Shown: positions 50,206 through 59,962 of the stretch, piece by piece
Numbering within the stretch: the first letter of the stretch is position 1
Layout: each line of letters begins with the position of its first letter
Assembly (NCBI GenBank): GCA_040219295.1
Contig: JAVJST010000011.1
Location: forward strand, 908,916-972,915
Direction of reading: 5' to 3'
Origin: JAVJST01 sp040219295
GTDB taxonomy: Bacteria; Pseudomonadota; Alphaproteobacteria; Rhodospirillales; Casp-alpha2
Length of the DNA stretch: 64,000 nucleotides
Notes under the pieces: generated by a model
What the model was told of the DNA's origin: nothing
The model's input: the letters and a program-made list of their open reading frames with translations, nothing else
Database searches by the model: none
Position numbers and translations under genes: made by a program

Positions 50206-50808
50206 TCAGCCGCCAGCCCCCGGTTTCCTGAATGCGAATTCGATCTCCTCGAAACCGCCGACCCAGAAACACCAGATCCGTGAACAGAGCGCCGGCGACA
50301 AGTTGGCGAACAGGTCGACAACGACGCCGACGGCCGCCAGCCCCGTGTGGATGGGCCACGAAAACACCTGCTTCTTGAGATACGGCTGGCCGTTCCAGCG
50401 AAGCCGCAGGGAAACGAGCTCAAACGGTGTGCCCGAGTAACCGCCGGGGAAATCGGGATCGAAGTAGTAGGGGAACGACACGTCGAAGCCGCGTTTGTGA
50501 TCCGGGTGGGTCAATCCCCGGCTGAAGTGCGGTACCTTGATCACCGCCTTGCCACCCGGTGCGAGCAGGCGGTGGATCTCCGCCATTACCGCGAACGGGT
50601 CCGCCAGGTGCTCCAGGCTGTGGCTGGACTCGACCAGATCGAAGGCCCCGTCGGCGAACGGGTAGGGGAACCGGTTGAGGTCGTGGGTGATGTCCTGCGC
50701 GCCGCGGTCGTCGACATCGACGTTGACGTAGCCCGGCTTCGGGAACCGGCCGCAGCCGAGATTGAGCCGCCGGGAACCGGCGGTCGCCGGGGCCTTCTGG
50801 GCGTCCAT
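50206..50808 (-). CDS. Class I SAM-dependent methyltransferase
   Basis: 200 residues. SAM motif I RLNLGCGRFPKPGYVNVDVD starts near residue 14; the acidic loop and HSLEHLADPFAVMAEIHRLL follow, then LAPGGKAVIKVPH. This is a Methyltransf_11-type enzyme of the kind found in glycan and lipid clusters. A hydrophobic stretch near residues 155-180 (GLAAVGVVVDLFANL) may contact the membrane. Its ATG overlaps the stop of the upstream glycosyltransferase gene by one base (TGATG arrangement at 50806-50810), so it is the last gene of the minus-strand operon that starts at 56801. The acceptor is unknown. Confidence 0.9.
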   Translation of the reverse strand: MDAQKAPATAGSRRLNLGCGRFPKPGYVNVDVDDRGAQDITHDLNRFPYPFADGAFDLVESSHSLEHLADPFAVMAEIHRLLAPGGKAVIKVPHFSRGLTHPDHKRGFDVSFPYYFDPDFPGGYSGTPFELVSLRLRWNGQPYLKKQVFSWPIHTGLAAVGVVVDLFANLSPALCSRIWCFWVGGFEEIEFAFRKPGAGG

Positions 50809-51785
50809 CAGCCGACGCCTTTCGTGGTGTCGCCCGCTGACGCGGACGCCGGGTTCTTGAGCGCACCCGGATCGTGCTCGAAGTCGACGTTGCCGGATGA
50901 CCGGATCATCGAGATTCGCACGATGTCACCGAGCGCGCCGAGCCCCAACAGCAGGATCGTGAGCGACCCGGCCGTCAGATAGGTCGTCCCGGCGGCAACG
51001 GATACGCACGACCAGAGCAATAGCGACGGCAGCGCGACGAACGCCACGTGCGCCGCGGCCAGCAGCAGGTAGAGCTTCACCGGATTGAAGAACGTCACGC
51101 CCTGGACGATGAGCTGGATGGTCCGGAGCGTATCGCGGATGTGCCGGACCTTGGACTTGCCCTCGCGGACCTCGTACTGGCTCGGGACATACTTGACGAA
51201 GTAGGAGCCGCCGAAGGCGAACACCGTCAGGCTGGTCGTGAACGAGAACGAATTGCAGAGAAACGGGAAGAATGTCATCACGAAGCTGCGGCTGAAGACC
51301 CGGAGCCCGCTGTTGGGGTCCTGCGCGTCGCGGCCCACGAGAATCCGGATCGACATAATATAGAGCCAGCGCGACAAGCGTTTCATCATGCTGTCGCGCT
51401 TGGCGATGTTGCTCCGGCTGGCGACGGCCATGTCGAACCCGTCGTCGATCGCCGCCACGAGTTCGGGTATCTTCTCGATCTCGTACGTGCCGTCCGCGTC
51501 GACGATTCCGATCAGCTCGAAGTTCGCGTTGGCGATTCCGGTCTTCAGCGTTCGTCCGTAACCGCTGTTCGACGGATGCCGGAGCACCGTGATCCCCTTG
51601 ATTGTCGACGCGGCACCGAAGGTGCCGTCCGAAGACCCGTCGTCGACGACGATGACCTCATACGCGCGGTCGAGCTTCTTCATCTGGTCGATCACTCGCC
51701 GCACCGTGTCGGCGATGGCGTTTTCCTCGTTGAACACCGGAATGACGAAACTAATCCCTGAATCCGGTCTACGCTTTGTCGCCAT
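50808..51785 (-). CDS. Family 2 glycosyltransferase, membrane-anchored (DPM1/ArnC-like)
   Basis: 325 residues from the ATG at 51785; an ATG at 51797 would add four residues. The GT-A nucleotide-sugar fold shows SFVIPVFNEENAI, VVDDGSSDGT and VDADGTYEIEKIP, which hold the metal- and sugar-nucleotide-binding Asp residues. Two or three hydrophobic helices in the C-terminal third (LYLLLAAAHVAFVALPSLLL; AGSLTILLLGLGALG) anchor it. Such enzymes charge polyprenyl phosphate with a sugar that GT-C enzymes then use, matching the two GT-C-like membrane proteins in this cluster. It overlaps the 3' end of the asparagine-synthetase-like gene, consistent with translational coupling. Confidence 0.92.
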   Translation of the reverse strand: MATKRRPDSGISFVIPVFNEENAIADTVRRVIDQMKKLDRAYEVIVVDDGSSDGTFGAASTIKGITVLRHPSNSGYGRTLKTGIANANFELIGIVDADGTYEIEKIPELVAAIDDGFDMAVASRSNIAKRDSMMKRLSRWLYIMSIRILVGRDAQDPNSGLRVFSRSFVMTFFPFLCNSFSFTTSLTVFAFGGSYFVKYVPSQYEVREGKSKVRHIRDTLRTIQLIVQGVTFFNPVKLYLLLAAAHVAFVALPSLLLWSCVSVAAGTTYLTAGSLTILLLGLGALGDIVRISMIRSSGNVDFEHDPGALKNPASASAGDTTKGVG

Positions 51786-53649
51786 TTTCCAACTCATTGC
51801 CGTTGGGCGTGGCCCGCATTGTCATCCATAAATCAAGGATGCACAACGCGAAGCCCTTGAAGGTGATGTCCTCGCGCGCCGGATCGAGTTCGAATCCGGA
51901 AGCGAACAAACCCGCCGGCACTGCGGTCATGCTCCGACGCCAATAGGCGGACGTCGGTGCGTTGAAGCCGCGCTTCCTGCCATTGAGGACGGAGTCCGGC
52001 AAGCGGCCGTGCATGGCTTGTTTCAGCATGACCTTCTGCTGGCTTCCCCGCATCTTCAGGTTCTGGGGCAGGCGCGCGCAGAACTCGACCAGCCGGTGAT
52101 CCAGGAACGGCGTGCGAACCTCGAGACCGTGGGCCATGCTGGTGCGGTCGACCTTGACCAGGATGTCGCTGGGCAGCCACGTCACGCTGTCGACGTAAAG
52201 GCATCGGTCAAGGAAGCAGGCGTCGGGCACCGCTTCGAAGGCTTCCCGGAAGGCATGGAACGGATCGTAATCGCCGAGTGCCACCCTCGCGTCGCCGCTC
52301 AGCAATCGCGCTTTCTCCCGTTCGGAAAAAATGACGCGCCACCAGTAGTGCGCCTGTTCGCGCGCGAGACCGTGGCTGGCGAGAAACTGGCACAGCTTGT
52401 AGTCGAAGCTCACTTTGCGATAACTCGGCCGCAGTGTCCGTTCGGCAAGCCACCGTGCTGCGCGTTGAACGACATCCGGCAGATACCGGTAGTACTGGAA
52501 GTAATGGTCGGCTTGGTACGTCGGATATCCCGCCAGGAGTTCGTCCGCGCCGTCGCCCGAGAGAGCGACCTTGTGTGTCCGACGCGCCGCGCGAGTCAGC
52601 GATGCCATCGGAATGATCGACGTATCGGCGAATGGCTCGTCGAACATGGCGATGAGGTCCGCCGCCGCCGGATCGTTGCCGGTATCGAGTCGGGTCATGG
52701 CGGCGCCGAGGTGCGCCGCGGTCGTTGCGGCCAAACCGGATTCGTCGAAGCTCTTCTCGGCGAAGCCCATGGTCAGGGCCGTCGGCGCGGACCCCGTCAG
52801 ACGCGCAGTCGCGGACAGCACGGCCGCGGAATCGACACCGCCCGAGAGGAACGTCGCGGTCGGGACATCGGCCCGGAGCCGGAGCCGGACCGAGTCCTCG
52901 AACAGGGCAAGGAAATCGTCGCGAAGGTTCTCGCTCGATACATGCTTGTCGGCGAGGAACGCATCCCTGAGCGACCAGTAAGGTTCCGCCTCCAGTCCTT
53001 CACCGCCCCAGCGCATCCATGCACGGTGACCGGGTTGCAGCTGGCTGATCCCGCGATAGACGGATTTCGGCTGAACGATGTAACCGAGCGAAAGAAAGTC
53101 CGAGATCGCGCGGACGTCGACCTCGAGACCCTGTCGGATCGCGTCGACGCAAAGCAGGCCCTTGAGTTCGGAGGCGAAGGCAAAGAAGCTCGGCGTATCT
53201 GCAAAGTAGAGTGGTTTTTCACCCAGGCGGTCGCGCGCCATGAATAGCGCCCGGCGTTCAGGGCACCAGATAACGAAGGCAAACATGCCGTTGAAATGCT
53301 CGACACAGCTTTCGCCGTACTCCTCGAAAGCCTGCAGCAGGACCTCGGTGTCGCTGTCGGTGCGGAACCGCCGACCCGCGGCCTCAAGCACCTCGCGAAT
53401 TTCACGATAATTGTAGATCTCGCCGTTGAAGGTAACGACGGCGCCGCTCGTGCCCGTCATCGGCTGGCCGCCGCCCGCGATGTCGATGATCGACAGCCGC
53501 CGGTGGCCCAGGAATACCGGCGCATCGTTGTGGAAACCATCGCCATCGGGTCCGCGATGGCGCAGCCTGTCCGACATGCGGCGCACGGTCTCGCCGGGTT
53601 TCGCGACGGCGCCCTCGCGATGGATCAGAAGCCCGCTGATGCCGCACAT
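51769..53649 (-). CDS. Glutamine-hydrolysing asparagine synthetase-like protein (AsnB type)
   Basis: 626 residues, the full family length. The N-terminal Ntn glutaminase starts MCGISG with catalytic Cys2, followed by RGPDGDGFH and FNGEIYNYREIR. The C-terminal synthetase has the pyrophosphate loop LSGGVDS (268-274) and the ALSGDGADELLAGY and RTSMAHGLEVRTPFLDHRLV motifs, so both active sites look intact. AsnB paralogues in polysaccharide or antibiotic clusters often amidate a carboxylate on a sugar or precursor rather than making free asparagine; the setting here supports that, but the acceptor is unknown. It lies 51 bp downstream of the radical SAM gene and overlaps the GT2 gene. Confidence 0.95.
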   Translation of the reverse strand: MCGISGLLIHREGAVAKPGETVRRMSDRLRHRGPDGDGFHNDAPVFLGHRRLSIIDIAGGGQPMTGTSGAVVTFNGEIYNYREIREVLEAAGRRFRTDSDTEVLLQAFEEYGESCVEHFNGMFAFVIWCPERRALFMARDRLGEKPLYFADTPSFFAFASELKGLLCVDAIRQGLEVDVRAISDFLSLGYIVQPKSVYRGISQLQPGHRAWMRWGGEGLEAEPYWSLRDAFLADKHVSSENLRDDFLALFEDSVRLRLRADVPTATFLSGGVDSAAVLSATARLTGSAPTALTMGFAEKSFDESGLAATTAAHLGAAMTRLDTGNDPAAADLIAMFDEPFADTSIIPMASLTRAARRTHKVALSGDGADELLAGYPTYQADHYFQYYRYLPDVVQRAARWLAERTLRPSYRKVSFDYKLCQFLASHGLAREQAHYWWRVIFSEREKARLLSGDARVALGDYDPFHAFREAFEAVPDACFLDRCLYVDSVTWLPSDILVKVDRTSMAHGLEVRTPFLDHRLVEFCARLPQNLKMRGSQQKVMLKQAMHGRLPDSVLNGRKRGFNAPTSAYWRRSMTAVPAGLFASGFELDPAREDITFKGFALCILDLWMTMRATPNGNELENGDKA

Positions 53650-53700
53650 GCGCCGGTCTCGCGAGGCCGAGGTTCAGGAGTGCCTGGAAGGTGACGAAGG

Positions 53701-55242
53701 TCAGGCGCTGACGTTGTTGAACCGGGCCTGCATACGGCTCAAGAACGCGGTCAGCATCCGATAGAGCGGATACTCGATCAAGCCCTGGGTGATGCCGTGG
53801 CGCATGCGGAACCGCGCCACCGGCCGGTACAGGCGATTGACCAGCCGCAGGACCTGGTAATAGAACGTGCGCCCGGTCGTCAGGCGTTGGACCTTGTTGT
53901 CGACGAAGTAGGAACCGATCAGCAGCAGATTGCAGAACTGGCTCATGCCGCGTTCGTACCATTGGGCGTCGATTTCGCCCTCCACCTCGATTTCAGACCA
54001 CGCCTGCAGCGTGTTGGGCATATGATAGCCCCACGTCTTCTGGGCCTCGACATACAGCTCGGTGCCCGGCAGCGGACGGAACTTGTTGGGTGGAAAGATG
54101 ATGCAGTTGGGGTTGTCCTCGACCAGTTGCATCATCAGGTCGCGCGTCCACTTGAGCTCTTCGAGGGTTTCCGTCGGCAGGCCCATGATGAAATTGTAGC
54201 CGACGGTGATCTGCGGATGCTGCGCAAGCTTGCGGTTGGACTCAAGGATGTCCTCCACGGTGCAGTTCTTCTTCATCATCTTAAGCAGCCGATCGCTGCC
54301 GCTTTCCGCGCCGATATGCATCATGTCGGTGCCGGCGGCCGCGAGCTTGTCGAGAAACTCGTGCGACATCTTCTTTATTTCGTTGATCCGCGCGCCGCGG
54401 AACCCGAGTTTCACCGGAATCTTGCGTTCGGTGATGCCGTCGATGATCGCCTCGACGTGATCGAGCTTCGGGAAGCTGTCGTCGTCGATGAAGTACACGT
54501 AGTTGGCGCCGTACTTCTCGACCACGTACTGAACGTGATCGACGACTTCCTTGGCCTTCAGCGGAATCCACTTGCGGCCCGGGATATTGGAATACTGCGC
54601 CGGCGACGAACAGAACGTGCACTGGTAGGGACAGCCCAGTGCACTGTACATCGAGAAGATTCGCTTGTCCTGGTCGAGCTGGCCGTAGGGCGTGTAGTCG
54701 TCGATCAGATGATAGGGAATGTCGCGGTAATCGATGTACTCGAACGACGTGTCGTGGCCGCCGTTCTCGACGAGGCGGTCGCCGTCGCGCCAGGTTATGC
54801 CGGCGATGTCCGAAGGCTGGCGGCCTTCGCGGAGGGCCTCGCACAGCTGATGGAAGGTCTCGACCGCGTAGCCGCTGACCACGTAGTCGCAGCTCCATTC
54901 GTCGCGCAGGATGGTGTCGGGGTAGAACGTCGCGTGCGGCCCGCCCCAGACCATCGGCATGTCCGGTGCGATTTCCTTCACCAACCGGCCGATGGTGATG
55001 GCGTGCTTGATCGGCGCCCCGGACATCACGCTGACGCCGACGCACACGGTGTCGTCGTTGATCAGCTTGCGGAGGTCGCCGCGCCAGTCGCCCCGGCACA
55101 CGCGGGTGTCCAGAATCTGTACGTCATAGCCGTGCTTCACGAGGTCGATCGACGCGTAGAGCAGGCTGAGCGGCATGTGTTTGGCGTAGGTGCCCGAAAA
55201 CCCCTGGAAGGGGTAAACGAGAACAACTCGGTTCTTCGCCAT
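53701..55242 (-). CDS. Radical SAM protein with N-terminal cobalamin-binding-like domain (first)
   Basis: 513 residues. The N-terminal ~190 residues form a Rossmann-like B12-binding-type domain (LVYPFQG, YASIDLVKHGYDVQILDT, VWGGPHATFYPD) as in BchE-type proteins; the DxHxxG signature is not evident. The radical SAM core has the CxxxCxxC cluster motif GCPYQCTFC (Cys 204, 208, 211), then DDDSFPKLD and IGAESGSDRLLKMM. The C-terminal ~130 residues are basic and helical. Such enzymes methylate unreactive carbons or rearrange rings on lipids, porphyrins and natural products. It is in an apparent operon with the AsnB-like, GT2 and methyltransferase genes, and shares the CSSP motif with the second radical SAM protein. 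Confidence 0.92.
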   Translation of the reverse strand: MAKNRVVLVYPFQGFSGTYAKHMPLSLLYASIDLVKHGYDVQILDTRVCRGDWRGDLRKLINDDTVCVGVSVMSGAPIKHAITIGRLVKEIAPDMPMVWGGPHATFYPDTILRDEWSCDYVVSGYAVETFHQLCEALREGRQPSDIAGITWRDGDRLVENGGHDTSFEYIDYRDIPYHLIDDYTPYGQLDQDKRIFSMYSALGCPYQCTFCSSPAQYSNIPGRKWIPLKAKEVVDHVQYVVEKYGANYVYFIDDDSFPKLDHVEAIIDGITERKIPVKLGFRGARINEIKKMSHEFLDKLAAAGTDMMHIGAESGSDRLLKMMKKNCTVEDILESNRKLAQHPQITVGYNFIMGLPTETLEELKWTRDLMMQLVEDNPNCIIFPPNKFRPLPGTELYVEAQKTWGYHMPNTLQAWSEIEVEGEIDAQWYERGMSQFCNLLLIGSYFVDNKVQRLTTGRTFYYQVLRLVNRLYRPVARFRMRHGITQGLIEYPLYRMLTAFLSRMQARFNNVSA

Positions 55243-55292
55243 GATGGATCGGAGCTCCCGATTATTCCCGCCAGTATATAAGGCCTGAGCCC

Positions 55293-56801
55293 TTATGAAT
55301 CAATGAACGCGGACGGATTCCGTCGGTTTCGGAAAGCGCACCATGCGCGGCACAGGACCAGCGCCGCCGCCATGATCGCCGGTCCGACGACCGGCGCCAG
55401 GTAACGGACCTCGAAACTGACCGGGATGTAGAGGCAGACCCACAGTCCGTAAAGCGCCCACACCAGCATTGCGGCGTTCAGGGCCGGATCGGGTTCGCGC
55501 CGGTTCCGCCACCAAAGGTACGGCACGCCAATGGCGAACACGGCGAGCACGATACCGCCGGCAATGCGGCTCAGTGCCCGGATGCCGAGGTGAAAGGCGA
55601 CCCGCGGCGTGAGTTCCCCGGGATCCAGCGTGTCGCGAAACGTCTGCGCTTCGGCGCGCCATCCGGTTCCGTAGAACGACTCGCCGGTGGCGCCTGTCTT
55701 CCACCAGTCGAGATCGTCGATCCGCGCGATCGGACCGGCGAACAGTGTCGCCTGCAGAACCGGGCGGACACGCTGCAGCGCGGCGCGGGCCATGGCAATC
55801 GGGTGGGTCAGCATCGCCGACCAATAGCGCGCGCCGAAGTACAGCATCTGCTCAACGCCGTTCATGCCCTGCTCCTTGAACAGCGCGTCGTTGATGATTC
55901 GCGTGTCCTCGTACTCGTACGTCTCGTTGAGCCGGCGCACCGTCTGCATGACGGCATCGTCCCCGTCGAGCAGCGTTTCGTCGAACTGTGCGGCGCGCAG
56001 GATGCCGTAGAGATACGCGGTCTGCCCGGCGACGGTCGTCACCGCCGAACCGGTACGGTATTCGTTCCATTGCCGAAGTCCCGCATCGGCCGCCAGAACT
56101 GGCAGGACCAGGGCGACAAAGGCAACGGCGGCGCGACGCAGGCCGTCGGCGCGGGCAACGAGAACCATGGCGCCAAGACCGATCACCGGCATCAGGAAAT
56201 GATAGACGTCGCGGATCGTCAGGCTTAGTGCTGCCGCCAGCCCGGCGACGAGAAACCGCCCGCTTGACGGGATCTCGCCGCGGCAGACAGGCAGCAGAAC
56301 GAGGATCAGCGCCATCATGCCGAAAGCGCCGGTCAAGGCGTCCTCCATGATCAGCGCGTCGGTCGACATGGGTGCCGACCATTGATGCAGAAGGAACACG
56401 AGCGCCGACGCGATCACGCCGAGACCCGCTTCGCGACACAGCCGCAGCAGCATGATGCCGGCCAACAGACTGAGTGTGGCCTGAATGCCGCACAGCAGAT
56501 AGGGCCAGGCGTCGCCGGCCATGGCCTTCGTGCCGGCGATGATCATCGAGTACCCGATAGGGCGCCACAGAGTGGGCGGCGTCACGTCATCGTCGAGGCC
56601 GGCGTCGTGCAGCCAGTCCGTACCGGCGAGAATCTGGTCCGCGGCGACGACGAATCCCATGTTGTCGCCGAGAACGAAGCCGCCGTAGGCGGCAACCGTC
56701 CAGACCTTGCCGGCAATTGCGACCAGCAGCACCAGCGCCAGAATGGCGTTGTCCCTGTTGGATGCCGGCCACGAGGGCTGTCCGCTCGGCGATGTGATCA
56801 T
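55293..56801 (-). CDS. Polytopic membrane protein, GT-C/ArnT-like glycosyltransferase candidate
   Basis: 502 residues with about ten hydrophobic helices. ATG 56801 follows GAGGATCGC. The first periplasmic loop carries acidic residues (FVLGDNMGFVVAADQILAG) where GT-C enzymes place their catalytic Asp/Glu. Helices such as ALVLLVAIAGKVWTVAAYGG and YLLCGIQATLSLLAGIMLL follow, with a long periplasmic segment (about 235-390) and terminal helices. ArnT/PMT-like enzymes transfer sugars from polyprenyl phosphate; the neighbouring DPM1-like GT2 would provide such a donor. Family identity is inferred from topology and context, not a diagnostic motif. It is the first gene of the minus-strand operon, divergent from the second radical SAM gene. 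Confidence 0.75.
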   Translation of the reverse strand: MITSPSGQPSWPASNRDNAILALVLLVAIAGKVWTVAAYGGFVLGDNMGFVVAADQILAGTDWLHDAGLDDDVTPPTLWRPIGYSMIIAGTKAMAGDAWPYLLCGIQATLSLLAGIMLLRLCREAGLGVIASALVFLLHQWSAPMSTDALIMEDALTGAFGMMALILVLLPVCRGEIPSSGRFLVAGLAAALSLTIRDVYHFLMPVIGLGAMVLVARADGLRRAAVAFVALVLPVLAADAGLRQWNEYRTGSAVTTVAGQTAYLYGILRAAQFDETLLDGDDAVMQTVRRLNETYEYEDTRIINDALFKEQGMNGVEQMLYFGARYWSAMLTHPIAMARAALQRVRPVLQATLFAGPIARIDDLDWWKTGATGESFYGTGWRAEAQTFRDTLDPGELTPRVAFHLGIRALSRIAGGIVLAVFAIGVPYLWWRNRREPDPALNAAMLVWALYGLWVCLYIPVSFEVRYLAPVVGPAIMAAALVLCRAWCAFRNRRNPSAFIDS

Positions 56802-56931
56802 GCGATCCTCGGCTCGAATGCGTGCGTCGGCGTCGATGTCGTGCCGGGCACGGGTCTGGACCGACGTGGAAAATCTGATAGACCATCATTCCCGGTCGTC
56901 GTCCACTCCCGATGTTTGGTATATTCGTCCG

Positions 56932-58500
56932 ATGGAATCCGCGCCCAGCGAGCAGCACAAACCGCATGTGTCTTTTGTACGGGGCCCGATCGTTGCGGCG
57001 ACCGGCGCCGTCAACAACGAGGCGGTGCCGTCGATTTCGCTGGCGTACCTCTCCGGTGCGGTCAACGACCGGGGTTATCCGTTCTCCTGGACCGACGCGA
57101 TTGCCACCGGACTCGGCCGTTACTGGCCGCTCGACGGCTTTCCCGGGTACCAGTGTCAGGGCCTGCCCCTAGACGAGATCGTCGACGACCTGCCCGCCGA
57201 AACGGGGGTCGTTGCCATCAATGCGATGTTCTCCGGCGAATGGCCGGTGACCCGGCAGATGATCGGTATGATCCGCGAACGATTCCCGACGGCGACCATC
57301 GTCGCCGGGGGCGAGCACATCACCGCGATGACCGAGTTCTGCCTGCGCGAATGTCCCGCGATCGACTTCTGCGTTCGCGGCGAGGGCGAACGCGCCCTCG
57401 TCGATCTTCTCGACACGCTCACCAACGGCCGATCGGTCGAGGCGGTCGACGGCATCGCCTATCTCGACGGGGACGGCGTCTACCGCGAGAACGCCGGGCT
57501 GACGCGGGTTCGCGATCTCGGCACGATTCCCTGGCCGCACTGGCCCGACGGATACCTGCAGACGTTCTGGGCGGCGGGAAAGTCGGCCGGCGTCCTGACG
57601 GAACGCGACATGCCGATGATCATCTCGCGCGGCTGTCCGTACCAGTGCACCTTCTGTTCGAGCCCGCAGATGTGGACGACACGCTACGTGTTGCGCGACG
57701 TCGACGACGTCATCAACGAGATCAAGACCTATGTCGATCGTTACGACATCACCAGCGTGCAGCTTTACGACCTGACCGCGATCACCAAGAAGCGGTGGAC
57801 CGTGGAGTTCTGCCAGCGCCTGATGGACGAAGGCATCGACCTGAACTGGTCGGTGCCGCAGGGCACCCGGAGCGAGATCCTCGACGAGGAAGCGCTGTCA
57901 ATGCTGAAGAGGACCGGGTGCCACTATCTGGTCTACGCACCGGAGAGCGGTTCGCCGCGCATGTTGGAGAAGATCAAGAAACGCGTCACGCTCGACGGCC
58001 TTACCCGGTCGGTCATGGAAGCCCGCCGCCAGGGACTCGTTCTGCGGATCAACCTGATCATCGGGTTCCCCGGCGAAACCCGGCTCGACGTGCTGAAGAC
58101 CGCCTGGTTTGGCATCAGGATGGCGGCACGGGGCGTCGACGAGGTGTCGACCAACGTGTTCTCGCCCTATCCCGGTTCGGAACTGTTCGACGAACTCGTC
58201 GAGGCTGGGCGGGTGCAGATCGACGACGACTATTTCCTCGCGCTGACCTCGCTCAACAGCGACTTTCTCAATCTCAACCCGCTGACGTTCAACGAGCGGA
58301 TGGGGCCCATGGAACTCGCGGTCTACCGGCTGCTGATCCTGCTGTCGTGCTACGGGTTGAGTTACCTGTTCTATCCCTCGCGGATCGTGCGGACATGGCG
58401 GAACTGGCGGGACGGCGGCCGGCGCGCGGCGACGGTGTTCGAACACCGGGTCGGCGACGTTCTCAAGCGCCGTTTCGCGCCCGGAAAAAGCGGCTCCTGA
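56932..58500 (+). CDS. Radical SAM protein with N-terminal cobalamin-binding-like domain (second)
   Basis: 522 residues from the ATG at 56932, which leaves 130 bp for a divergent promoter region; frames extending further upstream run into the neighbouring gene. The N-terminal Rossmann-like domain (VVAINAMFSGEWPVTRQMIG, ATIVAGGEHITAM, FCVRGEGERALVDLL) matches B12-type radical SAM proteins. The core motif is GCPYQCTFC (Cys 235, 239, 242), then YAPESGSPRMLEKIKK and INLIIGFPGETRLDV. The C terminus has a hydrophobic stretch (LAVYRLLILLSCYGLSYLFY) that may bind the membrane. It resembles the first radical SAM protein in layout but has a different N-terminal domain. Its last 38 bp overlap the convergent membrane-protein gene. 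Confidence 0.92.
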   Translation: MESAPSEQHKPHVSFVRGPIVAATGAVNNEAVPSISLAYLSGAVNDRGYPFSWTDAIATGLGRYWPLDGFPGYQCQGLPLDEIVDDLPAETGVVAINAMFSGEWPVTRQMIGMIRERFPTATIVAGGEHITAMTEFCLRECPAIDFCVRGEGERALVDLLDTLTNGRSVEAVDGIAYLDGDGVYRENAGLTRVRDLGTIPWPHWPDGYLQTFWAAGKSAGVLTERDMPMIISRGCPYQCTFCSSPQMWTTRYVLRDVDDVINEIKTYVDRYDITSVQLYDLTAITKKRWTVEFCQRLMDEGIDLNWSVPQGTRSEILDEEALSMLKRTGCHYLVYAPESGSPRMLEKIKKRVTLDGLTRSVMEARRQGLVLRINLIIGFPGETRLDVLKTAWFGIRMAARGVDEVSTNVFSPYPGSELFDELVEAGRVQIDDDYFLALTSLNSDFLNLNPLTFNERMGPMELAVYRLLILLSCYGLSYLFYPSRIVRTWRNWRDGGRRAATVFEHRVGDVLKRRFAPGKSGS

Positions 58501-59872
58501 AGCGCGCCGCGCCGGCACCGAGGGCAATCGCGGTCAGCACCGCGAGGTAGGGCACCATGCCGACGTTGTAGCGCGGAATGCTGACCGAAACCCAGCCGTG
58601 CAGCGCGACCATGACGAGCGCCGGGACGGTCAGGGCGAGCAAGGCGCCCGATTGTCCGCGCCGGATCAGGATGATCGCACCCGCTATGCCCGCAACATGG
58701 CCGATCAGTCCGAAGTAGTTGCCGATCCACAGGCCGCGCCAGCTCAGTACGGCGCTGACCGCCGTGTGCCTGGCGATATCGCCAAACACGTACGTGTCGA
58801 GCACGTAGGCGACGGGCGTCACGCCGGCGGCGTTCGCGGCGGCGCGAACCTCGTCCTGCAGCGCCCCGTTGCCGACCTGGTAGAAGCTCTGTTCGCCGAA
58901 CCACTTCAGGCGCTCGACGGCGTCCGCGCCGAACAGGGCCGGGCCCAGCCGGTCGCCGAAATCGGGCAGCCAGAAAACCCAGGCCGCCGCCCACTCGGTC
59001 CAGGTCATGGCGTTATAGGCGATGCGCTGGATCAGTACCGTCGCGCCGCGGCCGTCGACCAGTCCGAACGTGTCGAACAGGAGTGCGTTGCGGATCAGCC
59101 AGGGCGCGAGGACGACGGCGAACGCGCCGAGAAAGACGGCGCCGCCCGCCAGGCCGAATGACCGCCTGCCGAATACCAGCAGCGCCACCCCGGTCGCCAG
59201 TCCGAGCGGCCAGTAACCTTCCCGGGTCAGTGCGCAAAACCCGATCGCCGCCCCCGCCAGCGCCAGAGCGGCGAGCGTTCGGGTACGGCCGTCGCCGGGC
59301 CGCAGCGCCGAGACGAGGCCGAGCACCATCAGCGAGAAGAAACCGAGGACGTAGCCGTCGGTCAGGAAGTGTCGGGCGAAGTAACCGTACTGCCCCGACG
59401 CCAGTGCGAGGATCAGCGCCAGCCAGCAGACACCGGGTCCGGCGCCGGTGGCCCGGGCGATCAGCCAGACCACGCCCGCCGCGAGGCCGGCGAGAAGCGT
59501 CATGACCCAGAGGTACGCGCCATAGACGGGTGGGCAGTCTGTCGTCGGCCGCGCCGGGTCGTAGTTGGCCGCCATGATGCAGGCGACCGTGTCCCGCAGG
59601 GTCTCGTCGACGGACATCAGCGCCGCGAGGAACGCTGGCGTGACCGGTGCCTCGACCATGCTCGGCACCGGCGGCGTGGCGGCAATCGGGCCTTTGGCGA
59701 GGACACCGTGGTGAACCAGGTTGTTGGCGGCGTCGAGATAGACGATCTCGTCGAACACCGGATGGCGCGGATCCTCGCGCGCGACCTGCACGCCGACGAC
59801 CAGAACGGCAACCAGGGCGGCCGCCGCAAAGGTGTTGATCCGCGATAACAGGAACGCACCGGTCTTTGTCAT
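58463..59872 (-). CDS. Polytopic membrane protein, ArnT/PMT-like (GT-C) candidate
   Basis: 469 residues from the ATG at 59872. The first periplasmic loop HPVFDEIVYLDAANNLVHHG has the D-E motif characteristic of GT-C/ArnT-like enzymes. About ten helices follow (LWVMTLLAGLAAGVVWLIA; GVCWLALILALASGQYGYFA). It ends in a basic tail (RFRSRFFRARNG). The frame stays open far upstream (to 61471), but that part is antisense to the SGNH gene and is not coding. It converges on the second radical SAM gene with a 38-bp overlap. Likely lipid-linked sugar transfer at the periplasmic face of the inner membrane. Confidence 0.82.
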   Translation of the reverse strand: MTKTGAFLLSRINTFAAAALVAVLVVGVQVAREDPRHPVFDEIVYLDAANNLVHHGVLAKGPIAATPPVPSMVEAPVTPAFLAALMSVDETLRDTVACIMAANYDPARPTTDCPPVYGAYLWVMTLLAGLAAGVVWLIARATGAGPGVCWLALILALASGQYGYFARHFLTDGYVLGFFSLMVLGLVSALRPGDGRTRTLAALALAGAAIGFCALTREGYWPLGLATGVALLVFGRRSFGLAGGAVFLGAFAVVLAPWLIRNALLFDTFGLVDGRGATVLIQRIAYNAMTWTEWAAAWVFWLPDFGDRLGPALFGADAVERLKWFGEQSFYQVGNGALQDEVRAAANAAGVTPVAYVLDTYVFGDIARHTAVSAVLSWRGLWIGNYFGLIGHVAGIAGAIILIRRGQSGALLALTVPALVMVALHGWVSVSIPRYNVGMVPYLAVLTAIALGAGAARFRSRFFRARNGA

Positions 59873-59962
59873 GGTATGTGTTTGCCCGATTATGCGGGCA
59901 ATGCAAAGTCGCCGACGACGATGTAGTCTCCTGTTTCTCGTTGCCGCGCCGGATTGCCGTTC

